Notes under the pieces: generated by a model
What the model was told of the DNA's origin: nothing
The model's input: the letters and a program-made list of their open reading frames with translations, nothing else
Database searches by the model: none
Translations under genes and position numbers: made by a program
In this document: positions 55,681 through 63,664 of the stretch, piece after piece
Layout: every line of letters starts with the position of its first letter
Numbering within the stretch: the stretch's first letter is position 1
DNA from: G963664115 sp965216035
GTDB lineage: Bacteria; Acidobacteriota; Terriglobia; 20CM-2-55-15
Length of the DNA: 64,000 bases
NCBI GenBank assembly: GCA_965216035.1
Contig: CBDCFM010000021.1
Coordinates: forward strand, 310,001-374,000
Direction of reading: 5' to 3'

Positions 55681-56184
55681 ATGTCACTCCTCAGCTTCTG
55701 CGAATGGCTGGCGATGACGCCCCCCAGCATCGCACTCCACGAATCCCACTACATGTTCCTCATCGTCTTGACGGTGCACGTGCTGACCCTGTGCGTGTTT
55801 GTGGGGACGGCCGTGATGGTGGACTTGCGTCTTCTAGGCTTCACAATGCTCGGCGTGCCGGCGTCGGAGGTTGTCCGACGACTGGTCCCTTGGGCCGTCG
55901 GGGGGTTTCTGGTGATGGTCGTTTCAGGGTCGCTCCTCTTCTACGCGGCGCCGGTGGACCGCTACGAAAATCTCTTCTTTCGGGCCAAGATGGGGATGCT
56001 CGTACTCGCAGGCTTCAATGCGTGGGTATTCCACAAGAAGTCGTATCGCAGGATTGCTGAGTGGGATCTGGATCCGGTCCCGCCACCCGGGGCCCGGCTG
56101 GCGGGCGGCGTGGCTTTGGCATTGTGGGCCGGCCTTATCTTGGCGGGGCGCATGATTCCCTACCAACTGTATTGGTTTGGCTAG
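55681..56184 (+). CDS. DUF6644 family membrane protein A
   Basis: Predicted 167 residues. Four hydrophobic helices: MFLIVLTVHVLTLCVFVGTA, WAVGGFLVMVVSGSLLFYA, AKMGMLVLAGFNAWVF and GGVALALWAGLILAGRM. The pattern HxxTLxxFVG...VDLRLLG with conserved His fits DUF6644. These small membrane proteins commonly sit beside DUF6152 genes. Function unknown. Its stop overlaps the next start (TAGTG). Confidence 0.85.
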   Translation: MSLLSFCEWLAMTPPSIALHESHYMFLIVLTVHVLTLCVFVGTAVMVDLRLLGFTMLGVPASEVVRRLVPWAVGGFLVMVVSGSLLFYAAPVDRYENLFFRAKMGMLVLAGFNAWVFHKKSYRRIAEWDLDPVPPPGARLAGGVALALWAGLILAGRMIPYQLYWFG

Positions 56185-56660
56185 TGTCACTGCTGGAACT
56201 GTTCGAATGGCTCCAATACTCGTCTCTGCTGGTCGAGATGCGCAGCTCGCCGTGGCTCTTTCCCCTCATCGCAAGTATGCATCTGCTGGGGTTGGCCCTG
56301 CTCGGCGGCGCCGTTCTGGTGGTTGACCTGCGCCTGTTGGGGCTTGGCTTGTCACGCCAGCCCGTGGGCAAACTTGCTCGTGACGCCGAGCCATGGTTGC
56401 TCGCCAGCCTTGCCGTAATGTTGCCGACCGGGGCCCTGCTGTTCATGTGTTTTGCAACGAAGTACTACTACCTGACAGCCTTCTGGGTGAAGGTGATCTC
56501 TCTCTTGCTGGTGCTCGCGTTTACCTTCTCCGTCCGTCGCCGAGTGATCATGGCCGAACAGTGGAAGATCAGCGCGATCCGGAGCAAGCTGATCGCCCTG
56601 GTTTCGCTCTCGCTGTGGACCGGCGTGGCTTTGGCCGGACGATTGATCGGGTTTCCGTAA
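56184..56660 (+). CDS. DUF6644 family membrane protein B
   Basis: Predicted 158 residues from GTG 56184, sharing one base with the stop of protein A, so translation is coupled. Four helices: LFPLIASMHLLGLALLGGAV, LLASLAVMLPTGALLFMCF, VKVISLLLVLAFTFSV and LVSLSLWTGVALAGRLIGF. The His in SMHLLG and the VVDLRLLGLG motif parallel protein A, suggesting a heterodimeric pair. Confidence 0.82.
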   Translation: MSLLELFEWLQYSSLLVEMRSSPWLFPLIASMHLLGLALLGGAVLVVDLRLLGLGLSRQPVGKLARDAEPWLLASLAVMLPTGALLFMCFATKYYYLTAFWVKVISLLLVLAFTFSVRRRVIMAEQWKISAIRSKLIALVSLSLWTGVALAGRLIGFP

Positions 56661-56683
56661 CAGGCTTCATTGACGGAGGGCAA

Positions 56684-58114
56684 ATGAGAACTGTACCCGA
56701 TGGATTGATCGCCGTTGTTCGGCGCGACTGTCCGACCTGTGCACTCGTCGAGCCCGTCCTACAGCGAATTGGCAGTTCGGCGGGTTCCTTGACGGTGTAT
56801 TCACAGGATGATGTGCGCTTTCCGGAAGAGGTCGCCAATGTGATCGACGATACCGATCTCGAACATTCCCATCGGTTGCAGATCGAGACGGTACCGACCT
56901 TGCTCCAATTCGAAAATGGTGGGGAGGTGGGCCGGGCGGTTGGGTGGCATCGTGGAGAGTGGGAGGCGTTGAGCGGTATACGGGGGCTTGGAGCGGACTT
57001 GCCGGAAACACAAGCGGGATGCGGGTCCAAAAGCGTGGAGCCTGGAGTGGCCGAGGCCTTGGCCGTCCGATTTGGAAATGCTTCCTTGGCTGCGCGGCGA
57101 GTCGAGGTCGGATCTTTAGAGGACGAAACGGAGGCTTGTTTTGAGCGTGGGTGGACCGACGGATTGCCCGTGGTACCGCCAACCGAAGTGAGGGTTTTGC
57201 GGATGTTGGAAGGGACCCGCCGTGCGCCCAATGAAGTGGTGGGGATTGTCCCACCCAATTACAATGCATGCACCGTTGAAAAGGTGGCGATCAATGCGGT
57301 GATGGCCGGGTGCAAACCGGAGTATATGCCGGTGGTGTTGGCGGGTATCGAAGCCGCATTGATGGAAGACTTTGGGATGCACGGACTTCTTGCGACCACG
57401 TTTTTTGTAGGACCGATGCTTGTGGTCAACGGCCCGATTGCCCGGGAAATCGGCATGAACGCGGGAGTCAATGTGCTGGGACAGGGCAATCGGGCAAACG
57501 CGACCATTGGCCGAACGCTTCAACTGGTGATTCGCAACGTGGGGGGCGGGGTGCCGGGTGGGGTGGATCGGGCAATGCAGGGAAATCCGGGGAAGTACAC
57601 GTTCTGTTTTGCGGAGCGGGAAGAGGATTCGCCGTGGGAGTCTCTGGCCCTCGAACGCGGGTTCGAGGCAGGGGTATCTACCGTGTCTGTTTTCGCGGCC
57701 AGCGGGGTGACACCAATTATGGATAAGGCATCTCGGGACCCAGAGGGACTGTGCCTTTCCATTGCCGCCTGCCTCAGAGGCGTTGAACACCCCAAGCATG
57801 CAAACAGTCCGGGACCGGTATTGGTGATCTCGCCGGAGCATACACGTCGGTTTGAGGACGCGGGCTGGTCCAAGGCTCAGTTCCGCGAGGTGCTGGAACG
57901 GAATCTGGAGGTGCCCATCGGCCAATTGGTTTCTGGAGCAGGGGGGATTGCGGAGGGGGTTTCAGCAGAACGGGTAGGGGTTCAGGAGACGCTGCCCAAG
58001 TTTCAGCGCGGCACGTTGCATATTGTTCGAGCCGGAGGAGACGCAGGTCTGTTTTCATCGGTGATTGGCAGTTGGGGAGGTAGTAAATCCGTATCGAAGG
58101 AGATCGTGAGATGA
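56684..58114 (+). CDS. thioredoxin-fold plus large C-terminal domain, UGSC-protein partner
   Basis: Predicted 476 residues from ATG 56684, with GGAGGG just upstream. The first 110 residues form a thioredoxin-like domain with CPTC (VVRRDCPTCALVEPVL) and the cis-Pro region VPTLLQF. The remaining 350 residues contain ERGWTDGLPVVPPTEV, NYNACTVEKVAINAVMAGCK and GGGVPGGVDRAMQGNPGKYT. It overlaps the UGSC selenoprotein by 4 bp (ATGA). This coupling makes it a likely redox partner. Sequence around conserved Cys residues in the C-terminal domain could receive electrons from UGSC. The reaction is unknown. Confidence 0.75.
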   Translation: MRTVPDGLIAVVRRDCPTCALVEPVLQRIGSSAGSLTVYSQDDVRFPEEVANVIDDTDLEHSHRLQIETVPTLLQFENGGEVGRAVGWHRGEWEALSGIRGLGADLPETQAGCGSKSVEPGVAEALAVRFGNASLAARRVEVGSLEDETEACFERGWTDGLPVVPPTEVRVLRMLEGTRRAPNEVVGIVPPNYNACTVEKVAINAVMAGCKPEYMPVVLAGIEAALMEDFGMHGLLATTFFVGPMLVVNGPIAREIGMNAGVNVLGQGNRANATIGRTLQLVIRNVGGGVPGGVDRAMQGNPGKYTFCFAEREEDSPWESLALERGFEAGVSTVSVFAASGVTPIMDKASRDPEGLCLSIAACLRGVEHPKHANSPGPVLVISPEHTRRFEDAGWSKAQFREVLERNLEVPIGQLVSGAGGIAEGVSAERVGVQETLPKFQRGTLHIVRAGGDAGLFSSVIGSWGGSKSVSKEIVR

Positions 58115-58632
58115 GCGAGACACGTGTGTTACTCGATCCCACGTCCGAGCGGAAACCGGCGCAGCGCGAACGGGTGGATCGGCCCAAGTCGCTGGACGGG
58201 TTGACGATTGGATTGCTGGATATTTCTAAAAACCGGGGCGAGGTGTTTTTGGATCAGGTGGCATCCCATTTAATCGACCGGGGATTGACCGTAAAGCGCT
58301 ATCGGAAGCCGACTTTTACGCGTCCGGCTCCTGTTCGGCTACAGCAGCAGATTGCCATAGAGTGCGATGTGGTTGTGGAAGGCCTAGCCGACTGAGGGTC
58401 TTGCACAACGTGCAGTGTGCACGATACGACCAATTTAGAAGCACGCGGTATTCCGGCCACGTTTGTGGTGTCAGCCCCGTTTAGAGAGGCCGCCGAAGCC
58501 CAGGCAACGGCCTTGGGACTCGATGCAGCCCGGATCTTTGTGGGACACCCGATTCAGGATCGAACCGATGGTGAAATGCGCGCGCTCGCGGATGAGGCTT
58601 TGGAAGCAATCTTGAAGTCCATTTCGGACTGA
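58111..58632 (+). CDS. UGSC family selenoprotein (Sec95 at TGA 58393-58395)
   Basis: The start ATG 58111 overlaps the upstream stop (ATGA). Residues 1-94 (GLTIGLLDISKNRGEVFLDQ, CDVVVEGLAD) are followed by TGA and GSCTTCSVHDTTNLEARG. The frame goes on through PATFVVSAPFREAA and IFVGHPIQDRT to TGA 58630-58632; total 173 residues. The family is named for its U-G-S-C motif, with Cys in place of U in non-Sec members. This makes selenocysteine the best reading. A hairpin (58402-58421) follows. Neighbours supply a thioredoxin-fold partner. The terminal TGA is read as a stop, having no comparable context. Confidence 0.9.
58402..58421 (+). promoter_or_regulatory. candidate SECIS hairpin of the UGSC gene
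   Basis: TGCACA (58402-58407) pairs with TGTGCA (58416-58421) around the loop ACGTGCAG. The loop begins about 12 nt after the UGA, slightly closer than the usual range. Longer alternatives are possible. Confidence 0.5.
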
Positions 58633-58712
58633 GATTGCCCGCACTCGAAGCATGCTTGCCGATTTAGGTCCGAAGGAACGGGTGCCCTAAGCACGGTCTC
58701 GGGGGGCCGGTG

Positions 58713-59081
58713 CTAGGGCGTAGGACTCATCACTACCGTTTCCAGCGTCTCCGGGACGTAGCCGACGACTGCACGCTCGCCGTCGAATAGAATCGGTTTT
58801 TTCACCAGGTCGGGATAGCGGTGAAACGTTCCCAAGAGCTCGTTGTCGCTCAACTCTCGACCGGCGATGTTCGCCTTGTAGTCGGGGTCCTCCACCTTGC
58901 CAGGGTTCACCAGCGCGTTGCCCCCTCCGAGGGCCTTGGCGATTCGTTGAAACTCCTCCATCGAGGGGGGGTCTGTCAGGATGTCGATCGACTGATATTC
59001 AATACTGTTTTGCGAAAGCCACGCTTCCACTTTCTCGCAACTCCCTCACCCGTGTTTGTGGAACAACTTCCATTTGGCCAT
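58713..59081 (-). CDS. ArsC/Spx-like selenoprotein (Sec12 at TGA 59048-59046)
   Basis: The start is ATG 59081, behind AAGGGAG. It reads MAKWKLFHKHG-U-GSCEKVEAWL and continues in frame after the TGA to 58713; total 122 residues. The body matches the arsenate reductase/Spx fold: SIDILTDPPSMEEFQRIAKA, LVNPGK, LSDNELLGTFHRYPDLVKKP and ILFDGERAVVGYVPE. U-G-S-C occupies the N-terminal active-site position where ArsC proteins have Cys. Sec-containing ArsC-like proteins are a known selenoprotein type. Without recoding the gene would have no active site. It sits convergently next to the UGSC gene. A good SECIS-like hairpin follows. Confidence 0.88.
59010..59040 (-). promoter_or_regulatory. candidate SECIS hairpin of the ArsC-like gene
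   Basis: On the minus strand TTGCG pairs with CGCAA, a 2-nt AG bulge follows, then AAAG pairs with CTTT around the 11-nt loop TGGAAGCGTGG. The loop starts 16-17 nt after the UGA, at the near edge of the bacterial SECIS range. Stem, bulge and G-containing loop fit the model. Confidence 0.65.
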
Positions 59082-59267
59082 GATTCTGACTCCCTTCCGC
59101 TTGCCCCCATTATACATAGGTATTGCCGCCCCAGCCTGAATCGGATCGAGGGGGGATCGCTCTAGCCTTTCATGTTCGTCAATCGACCTGGCGAACGCTC
59201 TCCATAGAAGCCTGTGTAATATTGGGGACCCCACTGCTATATCGGCACACCACTCGGCAACGGTGGC

Positions 59268-59852
59268 ATGGGTGACGTGTTGAAGGTCCGGGACCCGCAA
59301 GCGCATGGTTGTGCGATTCTGGGAAGTCAGGAGAATGTAGGTTCGAATGACAGCGGGGGAAACTTGGAGAGTGCAGTTCCAGTGATCAATGATCCAGTCT
59401 TCCGTTCCAGAAAGGCCCGCTGGGCAACCACAGTGCTTGGCGGTGTACTCTTCGCCCAGGGAACCGGAAAGCTCCTCGACCCCGGTGGCTATATCGCAGC
59501 CTTAGAGCCTTTCGCGGTTATTTCCGATTCCCTTCTGTGGCCCGTCAGCCTTTGGCCTCTAGGCGTGTTGTGGCTCGGCACCGAACTCGTCAGTGGCTTC
59601 GGCCTTCTTGTTGCCGGCCTTGCCCTGGCACCACCCAAGAGGTTTGCCCGCATCTCGGCGGGCCTGGCCGTCGCCGTGACCGCAGCTTACCTGCTGATGA
59701 CGGGTCAGGCGTATGTGCGCGGGTTGGAGATCGAGAACTGCACTTGTTTCGGGGTGTACCTGGCCCAGCGCCTGAGCGGATTCGTCCTCGTGCAGGACAT
59801 CTACATGATTGTCTATGCGACCTGGCAACAGCGGAGAATCCGGATTTGGTGA
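59268..59852 (+). CDS. MauE/DoxX-like membrane protein
   Basis: The frame gives up to 194 residues. The true start is uncertain: ATG 59268, or a TTG near 59362 behind GGGGGAA, where similarity is expected to begin. Four hydrophobic helices: ATTVLGGVLFAQGTGKLL, WPLGVLWLGTELVSGFGLLV, ISAGLAVAVTAAYLLM and a C-terminal segment LVQDIYMIVYATW. The motif EIENCTCFGVYL resembles the NCxCFG signature of MauE-type proteins, which support disulfide formation in partner proteins. Its position beside two redox selenoproteins fits a thiol-redox role (inference). Confidence 0.65.
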   Translation: MGDVLKVRDPQAHGCAILGSQENVGSNDSGGNLESAVPVINDPVFRSRKARWATTVLGGVLFAQGTGKLLDPGGYIAALEPFAVISDSLLWPVSLWPLGVLWLGTELVSGFGLLVAGLALAPPKRFARISAGLAVAVTAAYLLMTGQAYVRGLEIENCTCFGVYLAQRLSGFVLVQDIYMIVYATWQQRRIRIW

Positions 59853-59975
59853 GTCGCGGGAGACAGAACACCCTGCACACGCTGTCCTCACCTGGTTTCA
59901 AGACCTGGAGGATCTGATCAGGGTCACCCGACAATGCTCGCAGCCTAGGGCCAGTCCTTATTCTCGGGCATTGAG

Positions 59976-61342
59976 GAGGTCGTTCCAATAAGTGTGTAAA
60001 AAGAAAAAGGCGGTGTACGCTTTCGGTGAACTATTAACCGTAAGCAAATCCCGGGGCCAACCGGGAGAAAGGTACACCACCCATGGAGAAGAAGAACACA
60101 CCGGAAGTAGCGGCGTCAACGAAGCGGTATGAGGTTCTGGAAGATTGGGCGCGATCACGAGTGCAGGATTGGCTCCAGGAACTTCTGGAAGACGAAGTGA
60201 CGCAGTTCTTGGGTCGAAGGAAATCGGAGCGGAGTTCGGATCGACGGGGCTACCGGAACGGTCACGGGAAACCGCGACGGTTTGCGATGTTGAACGGAAC
60301 GATGGAGGTTCGTCGGCCCCGGGTCCGGAACACGACCGAGCGCTTCGAGAGTGAGATTCTGCCGTACTTTCACCGGAAATCGAAGCAGCTGGGGCAACTG
60401 CTTCCCGAACTCTATCTTCACGGCCTGGCCACAGGAGACTTCGAGCAGGCAATGCGCGGACTGCTGGGTGCGGGCGCTCCGTTGTCGCGGGCGTCGATTC
60501 AACGGCTGAAATCGACATGGCAACTGGAATACGACGAGTGGAGCCAGCAGGATCTGTCCGAGCTTGAGGTGGTGTATCACTGGGCGGACGGCTTGTACGT
60601 AAAAGCGGGGATCGCGAAAGAACGGGCGGCACTACTGGTGATCATCGCAGGCCTGTCAGACGGGCGTAAAGTGCTGTTGGCCTGTGAGAGCGGTCAGAGG
60701 GAGAGCAAGGAATCCTGGAGTCGTATTCTGCGGAACCTCAGGGATCGGGGTCTGAAGCTGGGACGACTGACCGTTGCCGATGGTCACCTGGGAATTTGGT
60801 CCGCCCTGGCCGAGCAACACCCCGAGGGCCAGGAACAACGCTGCTGGAACCACAAGTCGATGAACGTGGTGGATCACCTGCCAAAGACCGACCAGCCGGC
60901 GGCCAGGCAGCTTCTCCACGGGATGGCCTTCGCCGACTCCCGAGCCGCATGCGAACGTAAGCGGGATCAGTTCATTCGCCGATATCAAAAGAACTATCCG
61001 AAGGCGGGTGAGACGCTGTTGCGGGACTGGGATCGGATGATCACCTTCTATGCGTTCCCGAAGCAACACTGGGTGCATCTGAGAACGACCAACATCGTTG
61101 AGTCACCCTTCGACATGGTGCGGTTGAGAACCAACGCCGCTCGTCGCTTCAAGCGCGTCGAGAATGCAACTGCGATGATCTGGAGGTTACTGCGTGTCGC
61201 TGAGAAGGCTTGGCGGCACTTAAAGGGTTCCGATCTCTTACAAGAGGTCTATGATGGTCAGCAATTCGCTGACGGCATCAGAGTCGTGTCCAAATCGAAG
61301 GCCGCCGCCTGATGACTTTTACACACCTTTTGTAATGACCTC
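59976..61342 (+). mobile_element. second IS256-family element type (1367 bp)
   Basis: Left end GAGGTCGTTCC...GTGTGTAAAA and the inverted right end GAGGTCATTAC...GTGTGTAAAA are about 26 bp with a few mismatches. The 8-bp duplication GCATTGAG flanks it (59968-59975 and 61343-61350). It is unrelated in ends to the four 1386-bp copies. The insertion is intergenic. Confidence 0.92.
60083..61312 (+). CDS. IS256-family (Mutator-type) transposase, second type
   Basis: Predicted 409 residues from ATG 60083. DDE residues lie in YHWADGLYV, LTVADGHLGIW and TTNIVESPFDMVRLR; the family motif CWNHKSMNVV is present. Only moderately similar to the 415-residue transposase of the other four copies. Intact. Confidence 0.95.
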   Translation: MEKKNTPEVAASTKRYEVLEDWARSRVQDWLQELLEDEVTQFLGRRKSERSSDRRGYRNGHGKPRRFAMLNGTMEVRRPRVRNTTERFESEILPYFHRKSKQLGQLLPELYLHGLATGDFEQAMRGLLGAGAPLSRASIQRLKSTWQLEYDEWSQQDLSELEVVYHWADGLYVKAGIAKERAALLVIIAGLSDGRKVLLACESGQRESKESWSRILRNLRDRGLKLGRLTVADGHLGIWSALAEQHPEGQEQRCWNHKSMNVVDHLPKTDQPAARQLLHGMAFADSRAACERKRDQFIRRYQKNYPKAGETLLRDWDRMITFYAFPKQHWVHLRTTNIVESPFDMVRLRTNAARRFKRVENATAMIWRLLRVAEKAWRHLKGSDLLQEVYDGQQFADGIRVVSKSKAAA

Positions 61343-61447
61343 GCATTGAGCTTCTGATTGCTTACGACCGCCTTCTTACTTATTCTGGACCGAGCTCTCA
61401 CTCGCTGATACCGAACGAGCTTGCATCAAACGAAAAGAGGAGGTCGC

Positions 61448-62665
61448 ATGTATCCCGATATTCTCGGTCTCGGCCGGCCTTCACCGTACGTGCGGTTTTC
61501 CCGGCCGGCATTCCTGCTGACGCTTACATCCTGGATCGCAGTGCTGATGGTGGGTGCCTGCGTGGCAGGGGAGGACGAGCTACCGAACCCGGCCGACTCG
61601 GGTGCGCCCGAGGCGGATCACTTCGTGGGGTCACGGCCGGAGACCGTGTCCTGGGGATGGTACCCTCTCGACAAAACGCCCGTTTTGTCTATCCAATCCG
61701 GCGAGACAGTGCGTATCGACACCCTGTCTCACGCAGGATCCACACAGGATGAGGAACCTGTGACTTATCTCTCGGCGATGGGGGTCGCGCGCGAAGATAT
61801 TCTTCAGGACACGTTGGATTTTTGGACATCGCGCGAGGGTCGTGCAAGAGAAGGACGTAGCGGGCACGTCATCACGGGGCCGATCTACATCGAGGGTGCG
61901 GAGCCCGGTGACACACTCGAGTTGCAGATTCTGGACATCGCGACCCGTGTGCCATGGGGGATCAACAACACCAGCCCAACGGGCGGCGTCTTTGCGACCA
62001 GCTATCCGGGAGTTCATCCCGACGACACGCTGTTGGACATCCCACCCGATACACGGCATCTGATTCGGACGGGAGAAGTTGACGGCCGGCAGGTCGCTCT
62101 CTTCGCGCCCGACATCAACGTGCCACTGGCCCCCTTCATGGGCATCATGGCAGTCGCGCCAGCAAATCCGACCCTCGGTCAGCCCGGCGTGACCGTGGCT
62201 GGAGTGCAGAGTTCGAGGCCTCCGGGGCCTTTCGGTGGCAACCTCGATGTGAAGGATCTGAACGTTGGAACGACCCTCTACCTTCCGGTCTTCCAGACAG
62301 GCGCCCTCTTCTATACGGGCGACCCACACGGAGTCCAGGGTGACGGCGAGGTGAGTGGCACGGCCGTCGAGCAGTCGCTGACGGGTGTGTTCCGGTTCGT
62401 TGTGCACAAGGGGACGACGGTCCCGGGACCGCGTGCGGAAACGGACACGCATTACATGATCATGGAGATTGACCTTGATCTGGATCGCGCGATCCGACAC
62501 GCGACCTTCGAGGTCGTCCAGTTTCTGGTGGACGAGAAGGGACTGACGCCGGCCAAGGCGCTGTCGCTCGCCAGCATCGGGGTCGACTTTCGCGTCGCCG
62601 AAGTGGTGGATCTCACGCAAGTTGTTGTCGGTTATATCCCGAAGGATCTGTTTCTCAGCGAGTGA
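61448..62665 (+). CDS. acetamidase/formamidase family lipoprotein
   Basis: Predicted 405 residues from ATG 61448, behind GAGGAGG. The N-terminus ends in a lipobox-like LMVGAC, so it is probably a lipid-anchored exported protein. FmdA/AmdA-type features: SGETVRIDTLSHAG, HVITGPIYIEGAEPGDTLEL, FAPDINVPLAPFMGIMAVAP, GGNLDVKDLNVGTTLYLPVF and GDPHGVQGDGEVSGTAVEQS. Members hydrolyse short-chain amides to acid and ammonia using a metal site. An exported location is unusual for the enzyme and may mean a different substrate. Confidence 0.88.
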   Translation: MYPDILGLGRPSPYVRFSRPAFLLTLTSWIAVLMVGACVAGEDELPNPADSGAPEADHFVGSRPETVSWGWYPLDKTPVLSIQSGETVRIDTLSHAGSTQDEEPVTYLSAMGVAREDILQDTLDFWTSREGRAREGRSGHVITGPIYIEGAEPGDTLELQILDIATRVPWGINNTSPTGGVFATSYPGVHPDDTLLDIPPDTRHLIRTGEVDGRQVALFAPDINVPLAPFMGIMAVAPANPTLGQPGVTVAGVQSSRPPGPFGGNLDVKDLNVGTTLYLPVFQTGALFYTGDPHGVQGDGEVSGTAVEQSLTGVFRFVVHKGTTVPGPRAETDTHYMIMEIDLDLDRAIRHATFEVVQFLVDEKGLTPAKALSLASIGVDFRVAEVVDLTQVVVGYIPKDLFLSE

Positions 62666-62862
62666 CGTCCGCAAGGTGGGGGGGTCGAGGCAGCCGGGTC
62701 AACGAATCGACCCGCCAGAGCTCGGGCAGTCCAGGCCGCTGGCTGCGATGGAATCCGCCTCGACTCCGAGAGCATCGAACAGGCAATCAATATCTGGGTT
62801 TATCGCAGCAATTGTAGGTGGATTTCCGATGGTGATATTCTCTCAGCCACAGGAGAATCATA

Positions 62863-63147
62863 ATGGCTATCGCAGTACAGCTCGACTTCACGGGCAGCAC
62901 CCTTGCCCAGTACGATCAGGTTGTTGACAAGATGGGCTTCCGCCCGGGCGGAACTGGCGGTCCCGGAGGGCTGTTCCATTGGGTGACGCAGACGGGGGAT
63001 GGCATCCGAGTGATTGATGTCTGGAAGTCCAAGGAAGCGTTCGAAAAGTTTTCGCAGGAGAAGATCGGCCCCATCACTCAGGAATTCGGCATCTCCCCGC
63101 CGGATATCCAGTTCTTCGAGGTGCACAATTATCTGACCGCCGGTTGA
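62863..63147 (+). CDS. small dimeric alpha/beta-barrel-like protein
   Basis: Predicted 94 residues from ATG 62863, with AGGAGA upstream (62850). It reads MAIAVQLDFTGSTLAQYDQV, then GLFHWVTQTGDGIRVIDVWK and SKEAFEKFSQEKIGP. The ferredoxin-like beta-alpha-beta pattern resembles the antibiotic-biosynthesis-monooxygenase (ABM) or related stress-responsive small domains. No cofactor residues are evident. Function unknown. Confidence 0.7.
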   Translation: MAIAVQLDFTGSTLAQYDQVVDKMGFRPGGTGGPGGLFHWVTQTGDGIRVIDVWKSKEAFEKFSQEKIGPITQEFGISPPDIQFFEVHNYLTAG

Positions 63148-63664
63148 TACCCCCAGGATCAATGGCCATTCTGATCAGGGCAACGGGGGGGGCAGCTGAT
63201 GACAACTAATCGAATGACACCGGTGGAATCTCCCCACCGCGGTTCATAGAATCGATCTCTGATCGTGCTTCCTTGAGATACGGGAGCGTCGGGTGAACCC
63301 CCTACGACCCCAGATCAACCTTGCCTCGAACCGGTTGAACGGGATTGATGAACCGAAGGACCGGGTCCGTGTGCCCCAGTTTAAAGCCCTGCTGCGCTTG
63401 AATCACCCGTCCGATCCGGGGAAACCTCGTTCGTAGGGCCCTGAGCCTGACGGCAGGTATTCCACGGTTGGAAGAAAGTCATCCTCAGAAATCCCAACTT
63501 CAAAAGACGCGGCTATCTGAGCTATCGTGTGGCAGAGCGTTTTCATGTTCAAATTGTAGACAGGCTGATCCAGGGACAATGACCCGGATCAGACCCTCAA
63601 CCAACGGTCGACTACCAGAGTTTGATAGGAGTCAAATGTAGGAGTCAGAAGGAGGAGAGAAAAA
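63148..63664. other. intergenic; possible decayed coding sequence, unrecognised
   Basis: The minus strand has protein-like segments near 63250-63460 (IPAVRLRALRTRFPRIGRVI, then GHTDPVLRFINPVQP) interrupted by stops. I cannot name a family. It may be a relic. Confidence 0.35.

Noticed and set aside
56393..56683. 97-codon upstream extension of the thioredoxin-fold gene
   Set aside because: Lies inside the DUF6644 gene in another frame; ATG 56684 has a ribosome site and the thioredoxin fold begins there.
58630..58632. Second Sec codon at the terminal TGA of the UGSC gene
   Set aside because: The protein already has normal length, no continuation resembles the family, and no hairpin is evident after it.
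59046..59306. Longer minus-strand frame upstream of the ArsC-like gene
   Set aside because: The extension to 59306 has no family similarity; ATG 59081 has a ribosome site and gives the normal family N-terminus.
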